Positions 34,765-43,320 of a stretch of 45,533 nucleotides of DNA are shown here, piece after piece (position 1 is the stretch's first letter; every line of letters begins with the position of its first letter). This DNA is from Bacteroides sp. CAG:927 (GTDB lineage Bacteria > Bacteroidota > Bacteroidia > Bacteroidales > Muribaculaceae): positions 1 to 45,533 of the forward strand of contig HF985636.1 of assembly GCA_000431155.1 (NCBI GenBank), written 5' to 3'. The notes under the pieces are model-generated. The model was not told where the DNA came from and ran no database searches. It saw only the letters and a program-made list of their open reading frames with translations. The position numbers and the translations under genes were made by a program.

Positions 34765-35259
34765 ATGAAGAAAACTTTACTCACATTATTTTCGGCATTG
34801 GCCATAGTGCTACCGACCACAGTAGCCGCCAAAGGGTATCAGTCGGTGGTTGTGAACAAGAGCGATGCCACGGTACTCGCAATCCAAGGCGAGCAGGGGA
34901 TGAAATCGACAGTATCGGATGGCATACTGAGATTTACACTGCCCAATGAATCCTACATTGAGCTGCCACTTAACGAAGTGACAGGATGGGAATATTCCGA
35001 ACAAACCGGAGATGCGCAATGGACTTCAATTTCGGGCATCACAGTGAATCCTGATGTAGTCGTGCGCCAGACAGCGACAGGTATAGCCATAATGAATCTG
35101 CCTGAAAACAGCACAGCAACCCTGACCGCCATTAACGGCGTCACCGTAAAGAGCATTAAAGCGAGCGGCAACTGCGAGATAAATTATGACGGATTGCAGA
35201 ACGGTGTCTATCTGCTCTCATTCAATAACCAAACCATAAAAATAGCTCTGAACCGATGA
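34765..35259 (+). CDS. Small exported beta-rich protein with secretion-tail-like C-terminus
   Basis: 164-residue protein with a signal peptide (about 1-22, VLPTTVAAKG). The mature N-terminal part (about 23-85) has the pattern VVVNKSDATVLAIQ ... YIELPLNEVTGWEYSEQ, a short beta unit common at the front of exported Bacteroidales proteins. The C-terminal 70 residues (NLPENSTATLTAINGVTVKS ... GLQNGVYLLSF then a basic end) resemble a type IX secretion sorting domain. So the protein is little more than a leader module plus a sorting tail. It overlaps the CotH gene start by 4 nt (ATGA), implying joint production. No function is assigned. Confidence 0.65.
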   Translation: MKKTLLTLFSALAIVLPTTVAAKGYQSVVVNKSDATVLAIQGEQGMKSTVSDGILRFTLPNESYIELPLNEVTGWEYSEQTGDAQWTSISGITVNPDVVVRQTATGIAIMNLPENSTATLTAINGVTVKSIKASGNCEINYDGLQNGVYLLSFNNQTIKIALNR

Positions 35260-36731
35260 AAAAACTCATTTTATTTTCTGTAATAGCTCTCATGGGCCTG
35301 ACAGCATCGGCTCAGCACAAACATATTCATATCTATCATAACTCCACAGCATTCACAACCCATAAACTTGACAAAGTGGAAGAGATGAATTTCTACTCCA
35401 CTTCATGGGGCGATGATGCAGATCAATTGTCGATAGCACTTAAAGACGGGAGCTATGACAAGGTGGATATAAACGATGTGTCCAAAACAGTGATAGGCAC
35501 CAACGTGCCGGTGATTTATGTGAACCTCACAGACTATCCCGACCTTACAGACCTGATGAAGGACAGCCAGCACACAAAATCGTTTGTGTATGCAGCCACA
35601 CTCAGCATGGACGGTAACGGTTTTTTTGATGACATACCTGAAACGGAAGTGGAATTTCGCGGTCGCGGCAACTCAACATGGAACATGCCCAAAACCCCCT
35701 ATCGCTTCAAACTACCCAAAAAGCAAAGCGTGTGCGGTTTGCCCAAAGCCAAAACATTTGCGCTTATAGCCAACTTCATTGACTGCTCGCTGATGCGCAA
35801 CACGATAGCCCTCAAAACAGCCAATATGCTTGAGATGCCTTTCAGCAATCATTGTGTTCCCGTGGCAGTATATCTCAACGGGCATTATAAAGGTGCTTAT
35901 ATGCTTACAGAAAAAATAGGTGTAGGCGGCGGCAGCGTGGATATAGACGAAAATGAAGGAATTTTATTTGAATTCGACTCAAACTACGACGAAGATTTCA
36001 GATTCCGTTATTACTGGACACCCTCGGGTAGCTGGAGCCAAAAGACACTTCCGGTGATGGTTAAGGATCCGGACCTGACTGAAATAGCAGCCGCAGACCC
36101 AACCGGGGCAACCACCGCCAACGATATTTTCAGTAACTGGAAGGCCGACATCACGACTATGCTTGACGCTGTGACAAGCCGCTCATCAAAAGAGAGTCTG
36201 TCGGATGTGCTTGACCTTGAGTCAGTGGCAAATTTCCTCATCGTAAACAATCTGGCTTGCAACCGCGAGCTTCAGCATCCCAAGAGCTTCTATATGTACA
36301 AAGAAGCACTCGGAACTGAGCATGTGTATCATTTCGGTCCGGTATGGGATTTTGACTGGGCATTCACTTTTGACGGTTACGAAGGGCAGTCAGCCACCCG
36401 CCTGCTGTTTGAGAAAGACGGAGACACAGCAGGAGCCACATTCTTTCAGTGCATCTGCAAAAACGAAGAATTCCGCGCGCTTTACAAACAGAAATGGGAG
36501 AATTTCAAGGAAAATCTGTATCCCGAGCTACTGCAATATCTTGAAGAGTACGCCAACCACATTGAGCCTTCTGCGGTGCAGAACGGCACAATATGGACAG
36601 GATACACCGGAGGCTACTACAAGACCGAAAGCACTTATAATTTCCGCGACAAGTATGCCACACTTATAAAATGGCTCAATGAACGCGTGGAATTTATCTC
36701 CAACGACGCAAACTTCGGGCTTTACAAATAA
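35256..36731 (+). CDS. CotH-family protein kinase-like exported protein
   Basis: 491-residue protein with a signal peptide (about 1-19, GLTASAQ). A short beta module follows (IHIYHNSTAFTTHKLDKVEEMNFYS), similar in pattern to the upstream protein. The CotH domain shows EFRGRGNSTW (from about 133), PYRFKLPKK, NFIDCSLMRN, YMLTEKI, and the active-site-like HFGPVWDFDWAF (Asp365, Asp367). CotH proteins are atypical kinases that phosphorylate coat or secreted proteins in spores and other bacteria; bacteroidal homologues are mostly uncharacterised. An obvious candidate partner is the small exported protein encoded just upstream with an ATGA overlap. A strong terminator follows. Confidence 0.88.
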   Translation: MKKLILFSVIALMGLTASAQHKHIHIYHNSTAFTTHKLDKVEEMNFYSTSWGDDADQLSIALKDGSYDKVDINDVSKTVIGTNVPVIYVNLTDYPDLTDLMKDSQHTKSFVYAATLSMDGNGFFDDIPETEVEFRGRGNSTWNMPKTPYRFKLPKKQSVCGLPKAKTFALIANFIDCSLMRNTIALKTANMLEMPFSNHCVPVAVYLNGHYKGAYMLTEKIGVGGGSVDIDENEGILFEFDSNYDEDFRFRYYWTPSGSWSQKTLPVMVKDPDLTEIAAADPTGATTANDIFSNWKADITTMLDAVTSRSSKESLSDVLDLESVANFLIVNNLACNRELQHPKSFYMYKEALGTEHVYHFGPVWDFDWAFTFDGYEGQSATRLLFEKDGDTAGATFFQCICKNEEFRALYKQKWENFKENLYPELLQYLEEYANHIEPSAVQNGTIWTGYTGGYYKTESTYNFRDKYATLIKWLNERVEFISNDANFGLYK

Positions 36732-36751
36732 AAGCCTGTTGAATTCAAATC

Positions 36752-36789
36752 AAAAAATGAGGTTGCCAATCGGCAACCTCATTTTTTTT
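36752..36789 (+). terminator. Terminator of the CotH operon
   Basis: ATGAGGTTGCC (36757-36767) pairs with GGCAACCTCAT (36772-36782) around AATC. The flanking A-run and T-run extend the stem to about 16 bp; eight T follow on the plus strand. Confidence 0.93.
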
Positions 36790-36809
36790 GTCACAGGAAG
36801 TCACTCAAC

Positions 36810-36842
36810 AAAACAAGGGCACTCCGGAATGGAGTGCCCTTG
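36810..36842 (-). terminator. Terminator of the PPi-PFK gene
   Basis: CAAGGGCACTCC (36814-36825) pairs with GGAGTGCCCTTG (36831-36842) around a 5-nt loop. Read on the minus strand it runs into TTTTGTT. Confidence 0.85.
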
Positions 36843-36882
36843 GCAAGCTGTAAAAAAAGGATATAGAAAATATGCGAATGGA

Positions 36883-38529
36883 TTATTTATCCAAATGCTC
36901 GTATTTAAGTGTCTGTGTGGGCTGGTCGCAAACTTCAGCAGGGCCGAAGTACTGGATAGGACCGGGGAACACATAACATTCGTTCATAGCCCATTCATCG
37001 CGCTTGGCAGCAAAACGACGGAAAGGTGTGCCATCAAGACGAACAAGAGCCTTCTGAATTACAGGCTTCATTTCACCATGACGACGCTCCATGTTGAACA
37101 TCATAGTGATAGGAATACCGCCGGCGAGCCACTGTACTGAAGGTTTGGTGAGGTTGCGGAGGCTGGACATGTAACCGGTAACGCCGGCAGCTATGAGGCA
37201 AGCGGCATTGTAACCGAGAGCGTAGCAGTAGTCGGCATCAAAGTTGGAGGGAGCGGCGCAGCGACCTTCGTAACCGAAGAAGTGGTGCTGAGCAGCAAAC
37301 TTGCCATTGAATTTGCCTTCTTTACGAAGCTCTTCAAGGCGGTTGGCAACCATTTCGCTGAGAAGTTTCTCAGTTTCGATAAGGCTAACCTGTACGTTTC
37401 CGTGGGGGTCACGGTCAAGAGTGAGCTGACGGGCAACACCTTCGGGAAGTGCAGCGTAAGTCTTGGCATTTTTGTCGCAGAGGTGATCGATAACAAACTG
37501 ACGCTGCTCGGCGGGAGTCATGTTGGCAACATCGGGGTTCTTGGCGAGGAGGTCATTAAGCTCGGCAATGAGGTTTTTCATTGCAGGGATGAACTCAATA
37601 AGACCTTCGGGGATAAGAACGGTACCGAAGTTCTTACCATTGGCAGAACGTGCGGCAACGGTGAGAGCGATAGAGTTAACAATGTCCTCAAGAGTGGAGT
37701 TATTAGCTTCAATCTCTTCGGAGATGATGCAGACATTGGGCTGAGTCTGAAGGGCACATTCCAAAGCTATGTGAGATGCAGAGCGTCCCATGAGCTTGAT
37801 GAAGTGCCAGTATTTCTTAGCTGAGAAGCAGTCGCGCTGGATGTTACCGATAAGTTCGGAGTAAACTTTGGTGGCAGTATCAAAACCGAAAGAAGCCTCA
37901 ACCACTTCATTCTTGAGATCACCGTCAATTGTCTTGGGGCAACCGATAACCTGAACGCCGGCATTGATGCTCTTGTAGTATTCGGCAAGAACGGCAGCAT
38001 TGGTGTTGGAGTCATCGCCGCCAATGATAACGAGAGCAGAGATGTTGAGCTGCTTAAGGATTTCAAGACCTTTGTCAAACTGCTCTTTCTTTTCAAGCTT
38101 AGTGCGACCGGAACCGATGATGTCAAAACCGCCGGTATTGCGGTATTCGTCAATGATGTCGGAAGTAAGTTCGATGTAGTTGTGATCAACGAGACCGCCG
38201 GGACCCATAAGGAAACCGTAAAGTTTGCTGTCCTTGTTGATTTTCTTGATACCGTCGAAAAGGCCGCAAATCACATTGTGACCACCGGGAGCCTGACCAC
38301 CGGAAAGGATTACACCCACATTGATGGGCTTGCCAACGGCAGGATTGGGGTTCTTTTCAAAGCGGAGTTCGGGAAGACCGTAAGTGTTGGGGAACAGTTT
38401 GGCAATCTCTTCCTGGTCAGCCACGGAATGAGTTGGTTCGCCCTCCACAGCCAGCACAGCGCCGGTCAGAGTGACAGGGAGTTTGGGCTGATAAGCGGCA
38501 CGCGCTATTTGCAATGCACTTTTCTTCAT
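36883..38529 (-). CDS. pfp: Pyrophosphate-dependent 6-phosphofructokinase
   Basis: 548-residue enzyme interconverting fructose-6-phosphate and fructose-1,6-bisphosphate using PPi, a reversible glycolytic step. It is of the long, plant-like PFP type (about 550 residues). Motifs are GVILSGGQAPGGHN (72-85), GGDDSNTNA (170-178), where the second Asp is the feature of PPi rather than ATP use, PKTIDGDL (198-205) with the catalytic Asp, and MGRSASHIALE. It starts MKKSALQIARAAYQP. The gene stands alone, with a hairpin terminator and a leader of about 50 nt from a weak -7 box at 38583-38590. Confidence 0.95.
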   Translation of the reverse strand: MKKSALQIARAAYQPKLPVTLTGAVLAVEGEPTHSVADQEEIAKLFPNTYGLPELRFEKNPNPAVGKPINVGVILSGGQAPGGHNVICGLFDGIKKINKDSKLYGFLMGPGGLVDHNYIELTSDIIDEYRNTGGFDIIGSGRTKLEKKEQFDKGLEILKQLNISALVIIGGDDSNTNAAVLAEYYKSINAGVQVIGCPKTIDGDLKNEVVEASFGFDTATKVYSELIGNIQRDCFSAKKYWHFIKLMGRSASHIALECALQTQPNVCIISEEIEANNSTLEDIVNSIALTVAARSANGKNFGTVLIPEGLIEFIPAMKNLIAELNDLLAKNPDVANMTPAEQRQFVIDHLCDKNAKTYAALPEGVARQLTLDRDPHGNVQVSLIETEKLLSEMVANRLEELRKEGKFNGKFAAQHHFFGYEGRCAAPSNFDADYCYALGYNAACLIAAGVTGYMSSLRNLTKPSVQWLAGGIPITMMFNMERRHGEMKPVIQKALVRLDGTPFRRFAAKRDEWAMNECYVFPGPIQYFGPAEVCDQPTQTLKYEHLDK

Positions 38530-38582
38530 GAATTTAAGCGTTATGTTAATTAAAGATTAATCTATGGATTGAAAATTTGGTG

Positions 38583-38590
38583 CAAAGTTC
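38583..38590 (-). promoter_or_regulatory. Weak -7 box of pfp
   Basis: On the minus strand GAACTTTG fits TAnnTTTG except at its first base. No -33 box is visible. It is the best candidate in the divergent region 38530-38740. Confidence 0.3.
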
Positions 38591-38696
38591 GTGATTTTTC
38601 ATGACATTTACGTCCTATTTTTTCGGAAAAATTATACAAATATTATAAATGGGTCAAATATTTAAGAACAAGATACGAAAATTGAAATGTAATTTG

Positions 38697-38704
38697 TAAT
38701 TTTG
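38697..38704 (+). promoter_or_regulatory. Candidate -7 box of the PD40-floA operon
   Basis: TAATTTTG matches TAnnTTTG, with a leader of about 32 nt to 38741. No TTTG at the correct spacing. Confidence 0.5.
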
Positions 38705-38740
38705 GGGTATAAACAGAAATCAATCGCGACAGATACTGAA

Positions 38741-39997
38741 ATGAAGCTCAGATATATATCGGCAATACTGATTGCCGCGACCTGTGCCGGGGCGGCCTTT
38801 GGCGCACGAAAGTCAAATGCCCGCGCTACGAAAATCACGCCCGAAGAGCTTCTCCAGCAAGCGCAAACCGAATTCACGGGATATAACTTTGAAGGTGCGC
38901 TGGAGAAACTTGAGGAGTATGAAGCCGCACAGCAAAAGGCAAAGAAACCTCTCAGTGACGAATACCATTCGCTGCTCAACCGTGTGCAAACCGGCACTTC
39001 AATGCTTGACCGCGTGGAAGATGTGGAAATCATAGACAGCCTGACGGTGGATGCAGACAAATTCTTCCGGTATTACCGACTGTCGGAACCATCGGGACGC
39101 ATAACCGACAGCTCTTCCCTCCCCTCCGATGCCAATCCGTGGCCCGGAAGCACTGCCTACGTGACAGAAAATGGAGAAACTGCCATTTGGTCCTCACCCG
39201 ACAAAAACGGGCATGCCCAGTTGGTACAATCCACAATGCTTGTGGACGGCAGCTGGGAAACTCCCACGCCGCTCGGAAGCAGCCTGAACATGGGAGGCAA
39301 CGCGATATTTCCATACCTTATGAGTGACGGCGTGACGCTGTATTATGCCAGCGACGGTGACGGCTCGCTCGGGGGCTACGACATATTCATAACACGTAAT
39401 GACGGAGAGAAATATCTCCAGCCACAAAACGTGGGTATGCCCTACAATTCACCCGCAAACGACTATCTGCTTGCAATAGACGAGCTTACAGGAGCAGGAT
39501 GGTGGGCAACAGACCGCAATGCGCCGGAAGGCAAGGTGACGATATATGTGTATGTGCCGCGAGATGTGCGCAAGAACTACTCGGTGGACCGCGAGGACCT
39601 TGTGTCACTGGCAAGAGTGAACTCCATTGCCGCCACCCGCGAAAAAGGGCGCGACTATTCGGAGATAGTGAAACGCATTAATTCTATCGGCACCAATAAT
39701 GCAACCGCAAGAGGCCAAAACGGGTTCAGCTTCGCGCTACCCACAGGCAAGGTGTGCAAGCGAATGGGTGATTTCCACAGTGTGGAGGGACGGCGCGCCA
39801 TGAAAGCATACCTTCTCTATGAGGCCGAACTGGAACGCACGCAACAGCGCACGGAGGCACTGCGGGCACGGTACGCCAAAGGCGACACAAGTGTGGCCGA
39901 GGACATACTGCTGAACGAAAGCCGCGAGCAGGAACTGAGAAACGAGCTTAAAGCCAAGGCTGCTGAAGTGATACACGCTGAATGCGACAACCAATAA
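38741..39997 (+). CDS. Exported PD40 (WD40-like) repeat protein
   Basis: 418-residue protein with a signal peptide (about 1-21, AGAAFGA). A TPR-like helical segment follows (about 28-75, EELLQQAQTEFTGYNFEGALEKLEEYEA). A propeller-like region contains PD40-type repeats (VTENGETAIWSSPDKNGHAQL, YASDGDGSLGGYDIF). The C-terminus is a long, charged coiled-coil-like helix (about 360-415). PD40 plus TPR recalls PorE/OmpA-type periplasmic proteins, but no OmpA domain is present. No function is assigned. I chose the ATG at 38741, since the upstream TTG falls inside the promoter box. floA starts 30 nt downstream. Confidence 0.7.
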   Translation: MKLRYISAILIAATCAGAAFGARKSNARATKITPEELLQQAQTEFTGYNFEGALEKLEEYEAAQQKAKKPLSDEYHSLLNRVQTGTSMLDRVEDVEIIDSLTVDADKFFRYYRLSEPSGRITDSSSLPSDANPWPGSTAYVTENGETAIWSSPDKNGHAQLVQSTMLVDGSWETPTPLGSSLNMGGNAIFPYLMSDGVTLYYASDGDGSLGGYDIFITRNDGEKYLQPQNVGMPYNSPANDYLLAIDELTGAGWWATDRNAPEGKVTIYVYVPRDVRKNYSVDREDLVSLARVNSIAATREKGRDYSEIVKRINSIGTNNATARGQNGFSFALPTGKVCKRMGDFHSVEGRRAMKAYLLYEAELERTQQRTEALRARYAKGDTSVAEDILLNESREQELRNELKAKAAEVIHAECDNQ

Positions 39998-40027
39998 AAA
40001 GATAACAACCATTCATTATATGCATAT

Positions 40028-41005
40028 ATGGAAACAACTCTAATTATTGTATGTGTGGCACTTGTAGTGGTGCTGTGCATATTTTTCTACTACGTTCCAT
40101 TTTTCCTTTGGATTTCGGCCCGGGTAAGCGGTGTGCGCATTTCAATGATACAGCTTGTGCTGATGCGCATACGTAATGTACCGGCATCACTCATAGTACG
40201 CGCACTTATTGAAGCCCACAAAGCGGGTCTTAAAGATGTGACACGCGATGATCTTGAAGCACACTACCTTGCCGGCGGAAATGTGGAAAAGGTGGTTCAT
40301 GCCCTTGTGTCCGCATCCAAAGCCAATATAGATTTGGGATTCAAGATGGCAACCGCCATTGACCTCGCAGGCCGCGATGTGTTTCAGGCCGTGCAGATGA
40401 GCGTAAACCCCAAAGTTATTGACACGCCGCCTGTAACGGCAGTGGCCAAAGACGGCATTCAGCTTATAGCCAAAGCGCGAGTGACTGTTCGCGCCAACAT
40501 ACGCCAGCTTGTGGGCGGCGCGGGAGAAGACACCGTGCTGGCCCGTGTGGGTGAAGGCATAGTGTCATCCATCGGCTCCAGCGAGAGCCACAAACAGGTG
40601 CTTGAAAACCCTGACAGCATATCCAAACTTGTGCTTCGCAAGGGGCTTGACTCCGGCACAGCATTTGAGATACTGTCAATTGACATCGCCGACATTGATA
40701 TAGGCAAGAATATAGGTGCGGCATTGCAGATAGACCAAGCACAGGCCGACAAAAACATAGCACAGGCCAAAGCCGAGGAACGCCGTGCCATGGCTATAGC
40801 CCTTGAGCAAGAGATGAAAGCCAAAGCACAGGAAGCACGTGCCAAAGTTATCGAGGCTGAGACCAAACTGCCTGAAGCAATGGCACAAGCATTTGCCTCC
40901 GGCAATCTCGGCATCATGGACTACTACAGAATGAAAAACGTGCAGGCAGACACAACGATGCGCGAAATGATAGCCAATCCCGTAAGCAACACCCCCAAGA
41001 AATAA
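40028..41005 (+). CDS. floA: Flotillin-like protein FloA
   Basis: 325-residue membrane scaffold protein of the FloA (UPF0365) family. One N-terminal membrane hairpin (about 5-27) is followed by RVSGVRISMIQLVLMRIRNVP, the PHB/SPFH-like core (AVAKDGIQLIAKARVTVRANI, ARVGEGIVSSIGSSESHKQVL), and the Ala/Glu/Lys-rich coiled coil (AQAKAEERRAMAIALEQEMK) ending in GNLGIMDYYRMKN. FloA marks fluid membrane microdomains and supports membrane protein assembly. Length is that of the family. The cstA-like gene begins 14 nt after its stop. Confidence 0.96.
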   Translation: METTLIIVCVALVVVLCIFFYYVPFFLWISARVSGVRISMIQLVLMRIRNVPASLIVRALIEAHKAGLKDVTRDDLEAHYLAGGNVEKVVHALVSASKANIDLGFKMATAIDLAGRDVFQAVQMSVNPKVIDTPPVTAVAKDGIQLIAKARVTVRANIRQLVGGAGEDTVLARVGEGIVSSIGSSESHKQVLENPDSISKLVLRKGLDSGTAFEILSIDIADIDIGKNIGAALQIDQAQADKNIAQAKAEERRAMAIALEQEMKAKAQEARAKVIEAETKLPEAMAQAFASGNLGIMDYYRMKNVQADTTMREMIANPVSNTPKK

Positions 41006-41019
41006 AATGACGTACAGCC

Positions 41020-42468
41020 GTGGATGAGTTTATCATAGCATTAGGGGTGCTCATCGGAGGCTACTTTATATACGGTGGCCTCGTGGAGCGCATTATCGGC
41101 ACCGACCCTAACCGTCCGATGCCGGCCTATACCAAGCGTGATGATGTGGACTATATGCCCATGAGCAACTGGCGAGCCTTTTTGGTACAGTTTCTCAACA
41201 TTGCGGGTCTGGGGCCTATTTTCGGAGCAATAATGGGTATGATGTATGGCCCGAGCGCATTTCTATGGATAGTGTTCGGCACCATATTTGCCGGAAGCGT
41301 GCATGATTTTCTGTCAGGCGTGATTTCCATACGCATGGGGGGTGCCTCGTTGCCTGAAATCGTAGGCAAGGAGCTTGGCAGCGGCATTAAAAAAGTGATG
41401 CTGGTATTTGCCACGCTACTACTGCTTCTGGTGGCTGCAGTGTTCATTCTCACTCCGGCGGGACTTCTTGCCTCAATGACACCGGAATGGATGAATGCAA
41501 CATTCTGGATAATTGCAATTTTTGTTTACTATCTCTTGGCAACGCTCCTGCCTATAGACAAACTTATAGGAAGACTTTATCCGCTGTTCGGACTGTCGCT
41601 GCTGTTTATGGCGATAGCGCTGCTCGGCATAATACTGTTTGGCGATGTGAGCCTGCCGCTTGGATTTGAGAACGGACTTGGTACCAGATTCACAGGGGCT
41701 GCGGCCGCATCACATCCTGTATGGCCGATGATGTTTGTGTCAATAGCCTGCGGAGCCATATCGGGATTTCATGCCACGCAATCGCCAATGATAGCGCGTT
41801 GCCTCACCAACGAGAAATATGCGCGTCCGATATTCTATGGAGCGATGGTGGCAGAAGGAATCGTAGCCCTGATATGGGCAGCCGCGACGATAGCGTTTAC
41901 CGGAGGATATGAACAGCTTGACGCATACATGACAGCCCACGGCAACAATGCCGGTGCTCTTGTACACGACATCTCATTTGACTGGCTCGGCACTGTGGGA
42001 GGGATACTTGCCCTGCTCGGTGTTGTGGCAGCTCCAATCACTACCGGCGACACGGCCCTGCGCAGCGCACGACTCATGGTGGCCGATTTCGCAAAATTTG
42101 ACCAAAAGAAGATATGGAGCCGCCTGATTATCACCGTGCCGCTATGTGTGGTGGTAGGCGGTATTCTGATGATAGATTTCAGTGTGCTGTGGCGTTACTT
42201 CGCATGGTGCAACCAAACGCTTGCCACCTTTACGTTGTGGGCAGTGACGGTGTATCTTGCGCGTCATGGCAAAGCATACGTCGTGTCGTTGCTCCCCGCA
42301 ATGTTCATGACTGCGGTATGTGTGACCTATGTACTCTTTACCCCGCGTCCCGAGGGACTGGGAATGGGGCATACCGTATCGGCATGCATCGCCGTCGGCG
42401 TAGCATTGCTGCTTGGAGGAGTGTTCATGTACCACAGACCACGACTCAAACCTCATATCAATGACTGA
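41020..42468 (+). CDS. CstA-family carbon starvation / pyruvate or peptide transporter
   Basis: 482-residue inner-membrane protein with about 12-14 membrane segments. CstA family marks are GGYFIYGGLVERIIG, the NIAGLGPIFGAIMGMMYGPSA loop, GSVHDFLSGVISIRMGG and GVVAAPITTGDTALRSARL. E. coli CstA and BtsT import pyruvate, and related proteins have been linked with peptide uptake; the shorter form here (E. coli CstA is about 700 residues) is common in anaerobes. The only start giving the membrane N-terminus is GTG at 41020; the nearest in-frame ATG would remove the first segment. The PHP phosphatase gene overlaps its end by 8 nt. Confidence 0.9.
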   Translation: MDEFIIALGVLIGGYFIYGGLVERIIGTDPNRPMPAYTKRDDVDYMPMSNWRAFLVQFLNIAGLGPIFGAIMGMMYGPSAFLWIVFGTIFAGSVHDFLSGVISIRMGGASLPEIVGKELGSGIKKVMLVFATLLLLLVAAVFILTPAGLLASMTPEWMNATFWIIAIFVYYLLATLLPIDKLIGRLYPLFGLSLLFMAIALLGIILFGDVSLPLGFENGLGTRFTGAAAASHPVWPMMFVSIACGAISGFHATQSPMIARCLTNEKYARPIFYGAMVAEGIVALIWAAATIAFTGGYEQLDAYMTAHGNNAGALVHDISFDWLGTVGGILALLGVVAAPITTGDTALRSARLMVADFAKFDQKKIWSRLIITVPLCVVVGGILMIDFSVLWRYFAWCNQTLATFTLWAVTVYLARHGKAYVVSLLPAMFMTAVCVTYVLFTPRPEGLGMGHTVSACIAVGVALLLGGVFMYHRPRLKPHIND

Positions 42469-43294
42469 TTTCATGGATATTCTCGCTATAACCGAAGCAT
42501 CTAAATCATATAACTTCCACAGCCACACACAGTTTTGCGACGGGCGTGCCAGCATGGCCGAATTTGCGAAAGCAGCCGTGGCAGAAGGGATAAAGCATTA
42601 CGGCTTTTCTCCACATTCGCCGGTGCCTATAGAATCGCCATGCAACATGCGCCGCGAAGATGTGCCTGAATATATGGCAGAGGTGAAACGCCTGCAAGAG
42701 GTGTACAAGGATTCCGGCACACAGTTCTATGCCGCTATGGAAATAGACTATCTCGGAGAAGAATGGGGACCGAACCATCCGTATTTCAAGAGTATCGGCC
42801 TTGATTATGCAATAGGGTCGGTGCATTTCATCCCCAATCAGGAAGGAGTGCCGGTGGATATAGACGGCCGGTATGAGAATTTCAAAGCCAAGATGAGCCA
42901 GTATTTTCACAACGATATAAGATATGTTGTGGACAAGTTTTATGAACAAAGCCGCAAAATGATAGAGGCAGGAGGATTCAACATCATAGGCCATTTTGAC
43001 AAAGTGGGCCATAATGCAGGACACTACTGCCCGGACATAGAGCTTGATCCGTGGTACGAGCGGCATGTACACGACCTGATAGACCTGATTGCCGAAAAGG
43101 GCCTGATAGCCGAACTGAACACGAAGGCATGGAGCGAGCATCACCGCATGTTTCCCAACACGAGGTATCTCAAACGCGTGCTGCAACGAGGAGTGCCTAT
43201 AATAGTGAACAGTGACGCGCATTATCCCAACCTCATATCGGCATCCAGAGCCGAGGGATTCGCACAACTGGAAGCAGCAGCAAAACAGATTTAA
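42461..43294 (+). CDS. PHP-domain histidinol-phosphatase-like phosphoesterase
   Basis: 277-residue metal-dependent phosphoesterase of the HisJ/HisK type. Metal-binding signatures are HSH in YNFHSHTQFCDG (His20, His22), GFSPHSP, AMEIDYLGEE, IGSVHFI, GHFDKVGH and NSDAHYPN. HisJ enzymes dephosphorylate histidinol phosphate in histidine synthesis; PHP proteins also hydrolyse other phosphates, so the substrate is not certain, and no other his gene is near. The start at 42461 overlaps the transporter stop by 8 nt; a second ATG at 42473 is also possible. manA follows after 26 nt. Confidence 0.88.
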   Translation: MTDFMDILAITEASKSYNFHSHTQFCDGRASMAEFAKAAVAEGIKHYGFSPHSPVPIESPCNMRREDVPEYMAEVKRLQEVYKDSGTQFYAAMEIDYLGEEWGPNHPYFKSIGLDYAIGSVHFIPNQEGVPVDIDGRYENFKAKMSQYFHNDIRYVVDKFYEQSRKMIEAGGFNIIGHFDKVGHNAGHYCPDIELDPWYERHVHDLIDLIAEKGLIAELNTKAWSEHHRMFPNTRYLKRVLQRGVPIIVNSDAHYPNLISASRAEGFAQLEAAAKQI

Positions 43295-43320
43295 GAACAT
43301 ACACTAACAACATTTTACCG

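Noticed and set aside
36883..38529. ATP-dependent phosphofructokinase for the minus-strand kinase
   Set aside because: The GGDDS motif and the length of about 550 residues indicate the PPi-dependent long form.
42506..43300. 264-codon minus-strand open frame opposite the PHP phosphatase
   Set aside because: It is antisense to a gene with all metal motifs; the translation is Cys/His/Phe-rich shadow composition.
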